Program-made: the position numbers and the translations under genes
Shown here: positions 57,232 to 64,000 of the stretch, piece after piece
Position numbering within the stretch: position 1 is the first letter of the stretch
Layout: the number at the start of each line of letters is the position of its first letter
Source: Gallionella sp.
GTDB lineage: Bacteria > Pseudomonadota > Gammaproteobacteria > Burkholderiales > Gallionellaceae
Length of the DNA stretch: 64,000 nucleotides
Assembly (NCBI GenBank): GCA_028714075.1
Contig: JAQTMZ010000009.1
Coordinates: forward strand, 62,001 to 126,000
Direction of reading: 5' to 3'
The notes under the pieces: generated by a model
Database searches by the model: none
The model's input: the letters and a program-made list of their open reading frames with translations, nothing else
What the model was told of the DNA's origin: nothing

Positions 57232-58434
57232 TTACTTCATGGAAACAGTGCGGCCGGGTTGCCAGGCCAGACCGGCGAGCGCGATCACGCAAAATGCCGC
57301 ACCCGCATAAAACGTGAACGACGCCCCGCGCCAATCCCACAACAATCCGGCCACCACACTGGCGGCCAGCATGGCTATGCCGCTCACCAGGTTAAAGAAA
57401 CCGTAGGCGGTGCCGCGCAAGTCGGCGGGTGCGGTATCGGCGACCATCGTTGCCAGCAAGCCCTGGGTGATGCCCATGTGAATACCCCACAGGGCGACAC
57501 CGGCCACCACTGTGCCCCAATGGTCATTGCTGGCGAGCACCAGGTCGGCCGCAATCAGGATGACCAGGCCTAGCGCCAGCAGCATCTTGTGGCTCACGCG
57601 GTCGGAGAGTTTGCCGAAAGGGTAAGCCGACGCGGCGTAGATCAGGTTCATCGCCACCATCACCAGCGGCACCAGCGCGATCGGGATGCCGCCTTGCTGC
57701 GCGCGCAGCACCAGGAACGCCTCGCTGAAACGGGCCAGCGTGAACACGGCGCCGATACCCACCACCCACCAGTACTGAGCGCCGAGGCGCTTCAGGTTTT
57801 CCCTGCGGATTGGATTCGAGCGCTTGCCGCCTTCATGGCGTTCGGGTTCGCGCACGCCGAACAGCAGCAGCGCCACGGCCATCATTCCGGGAATCACCGC
57901 GACCCAGAACACCGCGCGGAAATCGTTGGCCCACAGCAGCATCAAACCGACCGCCAGCAGCGGGCCGAGAAACGCGCCCACCGTGTCCAGCGCTTGGCGC
58001 AAACCAAAAGCCGCGCCACGGATATGGGGCGGCGTTATGTCGGCTACCAGCGCGTCGCGCGGCGCACCGCGAATGCCTTTGCCGACGCGATCCAGCAGGC
58101 GGGCAGCGAGCACGATTCCGATAGTGGGAGCCAGCGCAAACAACGGTTTGGTCAGCGCGCCCAAGGCATAGCCAAACACGGCCAGTCCCTTGCGCTTGCC
58201 CAGATAATCGCTCAAGGCACCGGAAAACACCTTGACGACCAGCGCGGTGGATTCGGCCAGCCCTTCAATCAGGCCGACCGCCAAGGCGCTGGCGCCCAGC
58301 GTGGTGACCATGAACAACGGCAGCAGGCTGTGGATCATCTCGGAAGAAATGTCCATCAACATGCTGACGAAGCCGAGCACCCATACGCCGGCGGGAATCT
58401 TGCTCAAGTTTTTTGTTGCCGGTTGATGGCCCAT
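57232..58434 (-). CDS. MFS transporter
   Basis: GFVSMLMDISSEMIHSLLPLFMVTTLGASALAVGLIEGLAESTALVVKVFSGALSDYLGKRKGLAVFGY. Confidence 0.92.
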   Translation of the reverse strand: MGHQPATKNLSKIPAGVWVLGFVSMLMDISSEMIHSLLPLFMVTTLGASALAVGLIEGLAESTALVVKVFSGALSDYLGKRKGLAVFGYALGALTKPLFALAPTIGIVLAARLLDRVGKGIRGAPRDALVADITPPHIRGAAFGLRQALDTVGAFLGPLLAVGLMLLWANDFRAVFWVAVIPGMMAVALLLFGVREPERHEGGKRSNPIRRENLKRLGAQYWWVVGIGAVFTLARFSEAFLVLRAQQGGIPIALVPLVMVAMNLIYAASAYPFGKLSDRVSHKMLLALGLVILIAADLVLASNDHWGTVVAGVALWGIHMGITQGLLATMVADTAPADLRGTAYGFFNLVSGIAMLAASVVAGLLWDWRGASFTFYAGAAFCVIALAGLAWQPGRTVSMK

Positions 58435-58760
58435 TAGACTTTTTCGTCAACGTGATCTGTAACATCGTCGCCCCGCTGCCTGTGCCGGCGCCGGTCTATG
58501 TGTGAGCGGAGTTCCTCCAGAACAGGCTTGTGCGCGGTGCGGCGGCAATATGTCCGGCGGTCTTCCTGATGCGTTCCGGCATGCCGCTTCTCTGTTGTGG
58601 TGGGAGGCGCTTCGGGCGGCGCATGTTGCGGCTGAAACACCAGCGGCGGCAAGGTGCGCTCCTGCACCGGTTTGACCGGTTTGACCCTGGCCGTACCATT
58701 TACTGTCCACCGGTTCACTATGCCGATTACGGGTGGCGAAATGCTCGGCACGTATTTCAT
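58434..58760 (-). CDS. proline-rich/basic hypothetical protein, coupled to the MFS gene
   Basis: Stop and MFS start overlap as TAATG; HKPVLEELRSHIDRRRHRQRGDDVTDHVDEKV. Confidence 0.5.
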   Translation of the reverse strand: MKYVPSISPPVIGIVNRWTVNGTARVKPVKPVQERTLPPLVFQPQHAPPEAPPTTTEKRHAGTHQEDRRTYCRRTAHKPVLEELRSHIDRRRHRQRGDDVTDHVDEKV

Positions 58761-58949
58761 GCGAGCCTAACCGGACAAAACTCGGATGCCGTTTTCATAA
58801 GCAACCTCACTGGAGAACTGAGCCCAAGGGTTTCATGATCCTTATATCGACATTCCAATGCAATTTTTTACATATCGGCAAAAAAGTTGATGTGCGTCAT
58901 GGTTTTTTTGACTGCCAAGCGGAAAATAACCACAAAAGGAGTTCATCAA

Positions 58950-59156
58950 ATGGAAACCGGTACAGTTAGATGGTTTGACGACATAAATGGTTTTGGCTTC
59001 ATTACTCCCGATGATGGGAGCGGTGACTTGTATGCACATTTTTCCGCAATCAGCATGAACGGTTTCAAGTCTCTCAAAGAAAAGCAAAAGGTCAGTTTTG
59101 AAGTGATACCGGATCACGATGACAAGCAAGCATCCAACATTAGAATAGCCCTTTGA
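58950..59156 (+). CDS. cold shock domain protein
   Basis: [42 protein letters not shown]. Confidence 0.95.
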   Translation: METGTVRWFDDINGFGFITPDDGSGDLYAHFSAISMNGFKSLKEKQKVSFEVIPDHDDKQASNIRIAL

Positions 59157-59290
59157 TTATTCGGGGGAGCTGATAAGGTTGGTATTCCGCCGAGCTTGTG
59201 CAGCATAAGTAGCCGTACATCAACAACTGGTTTGCGTTTTTCCAGTCAGATCAATCCGGGAATAATACAAACCGGTGGCGCGTTTATGGC

Positions 59291-59818
59291 TCAGGTTTGT
59301 ATCGGGCTTAATTTGTCGGCGTAGTATGCCGCACGTTCCGCATAGCGTAAATTGTTGGTGTGCATCCGCGTGATTTCGGCTTCGGTCAACATGCGCACCA
59401 CTTTTCCCGGTGAGCCCATGACCAGCGAATTGTCGGGGATGATTTTGCCTTCGGCGATGAGCGCGTTTGCGCCGATCAGGCAGTTCTTGCCGATGATGGC
59501 GTGGTTGAGTATCACCGCCTTGATGCCGATCAGGCTGCCTGCGCCTATCGTGCAGCCGTGCAATGTGGCTTGATGCCCCACGGTGACACCGGCGGCAACG
59601 GTGAGCGGCGCGCCGGGGTCGGTGTGCAGCACCGCGCCATCCTGGATGTTGCTGTTTTCCCCGATATGGATCGGTTCGTTATCGCCGCGTAGCACGGCGT
59701 TGAACCAGATGCTGGCATTATTTTCCAGAATTACCGTGCCGATGACCGAAGCATTGTCGGCGACGAAGTGCCGCGTACCGCGCAATTCCGGTATGCGTTG
59801 ATCTAGGCGATAGAGCAT
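59291..59818 (-). CDS. gamma-carbonic anhydrase family protein
   Basis: [68 protein letters not shown]. Confidence 0.93.
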   Translation of the reverse strand: MLYRLDQRIPELRGTRHFVADNASVIGTVILENNASIWFNAVLRGDNEPIHIGENSNIQDGAVLHTDPGAPLTVAAGVTVGHQATLHGCTIGAGSLIGIKAVILNHAIIGKNCLIGANALIAEGKIIPDNSLVMGSPGKVVRMLTEAEITRMHTNNLRYAERAAYYADKLSPIQT

Positions 59819-59840
59819 AGGGTTTCCATGAATTAGCGAA

Positions 59841-60248
59841 TCAGTTTTGCGCCAAGGCCGCGACACCTGCCGCCGCGATCTGCCCGTCCTGAAATGAGCG
59901 CACGCCGCTGATGCCCAACCCGCCCACGACGGTATCGTCGATTTTCAGCGGCACGCCGCCCTCGGCGGGTATCACGCCGGGCAGGGCGAGATGTATCAAT
60001 CGCCCGCTCAGCACGGCATCCTCGGAGGCTTTGGTCGGGCGCTGGAAAGCCACGGCCGCATGCGCCTTGCATATCGCCGTATCCACGCTGCCATACTGGG
60101 TGTCGTGGCTGCGTTGCAGGTAGAGCAGATGGCCGCCGTCATCCACTACCGCGATGACCACGCGCCAGTCGTTGCGCCGCGCTTCGGCCTCGGCCGCCGC
60201 CGCGACGCGCTTGGCGTCTTCCAGCGTGAGGATCGGTTTGCTGGCCAC
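59841..60248 (-). CDS. GlcG/HbpS-like heme-binding family protein
   Basis: [58 protein letters not shown]. Confidence 0.9.
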   Translation of the reverse strand: MASKPILTLEDAKRVAAAAEAEARRNDWRVVIAVVDDGGHLLYLQRSHDTQYGSVDTAICKAHAAVAFQRPTKASEDAVLSGRLIHLALPGVIPAEGGVPLKIDDTVVGGLGISGVRSFQDGQIAAAGVAALAQN

Positions 60249-60266
60249 GATTATTCCCCGTCCAAT

Positions 60267-61882
<1,616 letters not shown>

Positions 61883-61883
61883 A

Positions 61884-62069
61884 TCAAACCTTCTCGACTT
61901 CTTCAGCAGTCAGCTTGCGCGCCTCGTCGACCAGCATCACCGGGATATCGTCTTCGATCTTGAAGGCCAGCCGGTCGGCCTTGCAGATCAGTTCCTGCGC
62001 GGCTTTCTGATAGACCAGCGGGGATTTGCACAGCGGGCAAACGAGGATATCAAGCAGTTTTGCGTCCAT
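61884..62069 (-). CDS. Trm112 family protein
   Basis: [51 protein letters not shown]. Confidence 0.95.
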   Translation of the reverse strand: MDAKLLDILVCPLCKSPLVYQKAAQELICKADRLAFKIEDDIPVMLVDEARKLTAEEVEKV

Positions 62070-63042
62070 GAGGAGTGATCTTTCGCAGTATGTGGTCGAT
62101 CAGGGTCGAGTCGATTTCGGCATCTACGCGCAACACCCAATAGCGGGCATCGGCGAATGCAGCGCATTTTACCGCATCTTTTTCGGTCAGGAGTAGCGCG
62201 TCGCAGCCGCTGAAAGCCAGATCGGTTTCAAGGTAAGGATGGTGGTCCGGGAAAGCGTGCGGTGTAAAGGAAATGCCCAGCGCCTGCAGATGCTCGAAGT
62301 AGCGTTGCGGATGCCCGATACCGGCGACGGCGTGATTGTTCAGTGCGTGGAAATGACCGGCAGTCACTGTTTCGCCGGGGTCGAGCAGATTGTAAAAAAT
62401 TTCCCCCGACAGGCGCATGGCGTATTGGCCTGTTGAAGTTTTGCCGTTATTTATTACCACGGCATCCACGCTGTGCAAGCGTGACACCGGCTCGCGCAAC
62501 GGCCCGGCGGGAAGCATCAAGCCATTGCCGAAGCCGCGCATGCCATCGACTACCGCGACTTCCACATCGCGCCGCAAACGGTAGTGCTGCAAGCCGTCGT
62601 CGCACAGCACGACATCGCATTGCGGATGGTTTTTTAAGGCGGCTTGTGCGGCGGCGGCGCGATCTTTGCCGATCCACACCGGACACAGGTTGCGCCGTGC
62701 CATCAGCAGCGGTTCGTCGCCCACCTGTTGCGCAACGCTGTTTGTTTCGACCTGCTGTGGCTGTTGCGCCGCACCACCGTAGCCGCGGCTGACGATGAGC
62801 GGATGCCAGCCGTGCTGGATCAGTTGTTGCGCCAGGGCAAGCGTGAGCGGGGTTTTGCCGGTTCCGCCGACGCTGATGTTGCCGATTACGATGACCGGTA
62901 CGGGCAGCTTATGACCGGACAGGATGTTGATGCGATATAACGCACGGCGCAATGCCACCAGCAGGCGAAACAGCAGGCTAACCGGAAAAAGAATCAGGTG
63001 CAGCGGGGTGGTGCGTGACCAGTGGTGTTGCAGCCAGTGCAC
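62050..63042 (-). CDS. lpxK: tetraacyldisaccharide 4'-kinase
   Basis: [46 protein letters not shown] start [10 protein letters not shown] at 63042 preceded by AGAGG. Confidence 0.93.
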   Translation of the reverse strand: MHWLQHHWSRTTPLHLILFPVSLLFRLLVALRRALYRINILSGHKLPVPVIVIGNISVGGTGKTPLTLALAQQLIQHGWHPLIVSRGYGGAAQQPQQVETNSVAQQVGDEPLLMARRNLCPVWIGKDRAAAAQAALKNHPQCDVVLCDDGLQHYRLRRDVEVAVVDGMRGFGNGLMLPAGPLREPVSRLHSVDAVVINNGKTSTGQYAMRLSGEIFYNLLDPGETVTAGHFHALNNHAVAGIGHPQRYFEHLQALGISFTPHAFPDHHPYLETDLAFSGCDALLLTEKDAVKCAAFADARYWVLRVDAEIDSTLIDHILRKITPHGRKTA

Positions 63043-63184
63043 GGGAGCCTCTAAAAATTCAGAGTTCGCCCAAATGCAAGGCGCGGGAAAAATTTCGCCG
63101 CGCCGCATATGGTTTATATGTAAGCAAGAAATTTTTCTCGCAACGCGGCAGTTGGGATGAAATGTGAATTTTTAGAGGCTCCCG
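63042..63184. mobile_element. MITE-like element with perfect 19-bp terminal inverted repeats
   Basis: CGGGAGCCTCTAAAAATTC ... GAATTTTTAGAGGCTCCCG, 143 bp, no ORF of its own. Confidence 0.8.
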
Positions 63185-63604
63185 TTACTTGGGCTGGTTT
63201 TGCGTGGTAAAGGTAATGCGCCCGTATCCCGCCAGCCGCGCCGCTTCCATCACGTTGATCACGGACTGGTGCGGCGCTTTGGCATCGGCGTTGATGACGA
63301 TGGTGGGGTCGGCCTGGTCGCCTGCGGCATTCTTGAGGGAGTTCGCCAATGCGGTCACCCCGCTATAGGCCACCCCCTGATTGTTGATGGCATAGTGCTC
63401 GGAGGCGTCCACCGCCACATTGATCGGCTTGGCCGTGGCCACGGTTGCATCGCCGCCGGCCTGCGGCAGGTTGATCTGCAACTCGGAGAATTTGGCATAG
63501 CTGGTGGTCACCATCAGGAAAATCAGGATCACCAGCAGCACGTCTATCATCGGAATCAGATTGATTTCCGGTTCTTCACGGGCGCGCCCACGCTGAAAAT
63601 TCAT
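63185..63604 (-). CDS. exbD: biopolymer transporter ExbD
   Basis: EPEINLIPMIDVLLVILIFLMVTTSYAKFSELQINLPQAG. Confidence 0.95.
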   Translation of the reverse strand: MNFQRGRAREEPEINLIPMIDVLLVILIFLMVTTSYAKFSELQINLPQAGGDATVATAKPINVAVDASEHYAINNQGVAYSGVTALANSLKNAAGDQADPTIVINADAKAPHQSVINVMEAARLAGYGRITFTTQNQPK

Positions 63605-63607
63605 TAT

Positions 63608-64000
63608 TTAATCCTTGCGCTGGCCATGCACGATCTCCACCAGTTTGATGGCCTGTTGCTCCATTTCGACGGTCAGGCTATCCACCTGGGCGCGGAAATG
63701 CCGGTAGAAAATCATGCTGGGAATGGCCACGATCAGGCCGAAAGCCGTGTTGTACAAGGCCACCGAGATGCCGTGCGCGAGTGTCGCCGGGTTGTTGCCC
63801 ATCGCAGTTTGCGAGCCGAAAATTTCGATCATTCCCACCACCGTGCCGAACAGCCCCAGCAACGGGCTGATGGAGGCAATCGTGCCGAGAGTGGTCAAAA
63901 AACGCTCCAGCTCGTGCGTGACTTTGCGTCCCGCTTCTTCGATGGATTCCTTCATCACCTCGGGCGGGCTTTTTATATTCTTCAGTCCGGCGGCGAAAAT
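63608..64000 (-). CDS. exbB: ExbB/TolQ/MotA-family proton channel protein, 5' end beyond window
   Basis: FLTTLGTIASISPLLGLFGTVVGMIEIFGSQTAMGNNPATLAHGISVALYNTAFGLIVAIPSMIFYRHF; frame stays open to the window edge. Confidence 0.93.
   Translation of the reverse strand: MFAAGLKNIKSPPEVMKESIEEAGRKVTHELERFLTTLGTIASISPLLGLFGTVVGMIEIFGSQTAMGNNPATLAHGISVALYNTAFGLIVAIPSMIFYRHFRAQVDSLTVEMEQQAIKLVEIVHGQRKD

Overview
The window looks like a contiguous chromosomal segment from a betaproteobacterium. The gene order lolB-ispE-tRNAGln-prs-rplY-pth-ychF and overall protein similarity suggest Nitrosomonadales/Gallionellaceae, but that is inference. Most of it is housekeeping or metabolic: a liv-type branched-chain amino-acid ABC operon with two small cytochromes c, ilvD, lgt, a PAS + chemoreceptor pair, serB, a DinG-like helicase, radA, a fatty-acid beta-oxidation cluster, crcB/DUF190/hupE, an FAD/Fe-S/GGR redox cluster, adk-kdsB-trm112-lpxK and exbBD. 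No CRISPR array, rRNA operon, prophage or transposase gene was seen. The most interesting signals are: (1) a near-canonical GEMM-I (c-di-GMP-I) riboswitch upstream of an HU/IHF-like gene, with an exact GAAA tetraloop and 11-nt receptor and a downstream hairpin sharing its P1 strand, next to a class III cyclase-PilZ fusion; (2) small palindromic repeat elements inserted in frame inside conserved protein genes (fadE-like, fadB-like, an ATP-grasp gene, and kdsB twice); (3) a 143-bp MITE-like element lying exactly between the exbD stop and the probable lpxK start, supplying its Shine-Dalgarno; (4) a miniature LapA-type adhesin with a TAAG retention-module motif, an Ala-rich rod and RTX repeats; (5) a duplicated terminator/UTR/lipoprotein-signal-peptide module shared by a cytochrome c and the liv binding protein; and (6) several dispersed intergenic inverted-repeat families. 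All similarity statements come from reading the translations; no database search was run.
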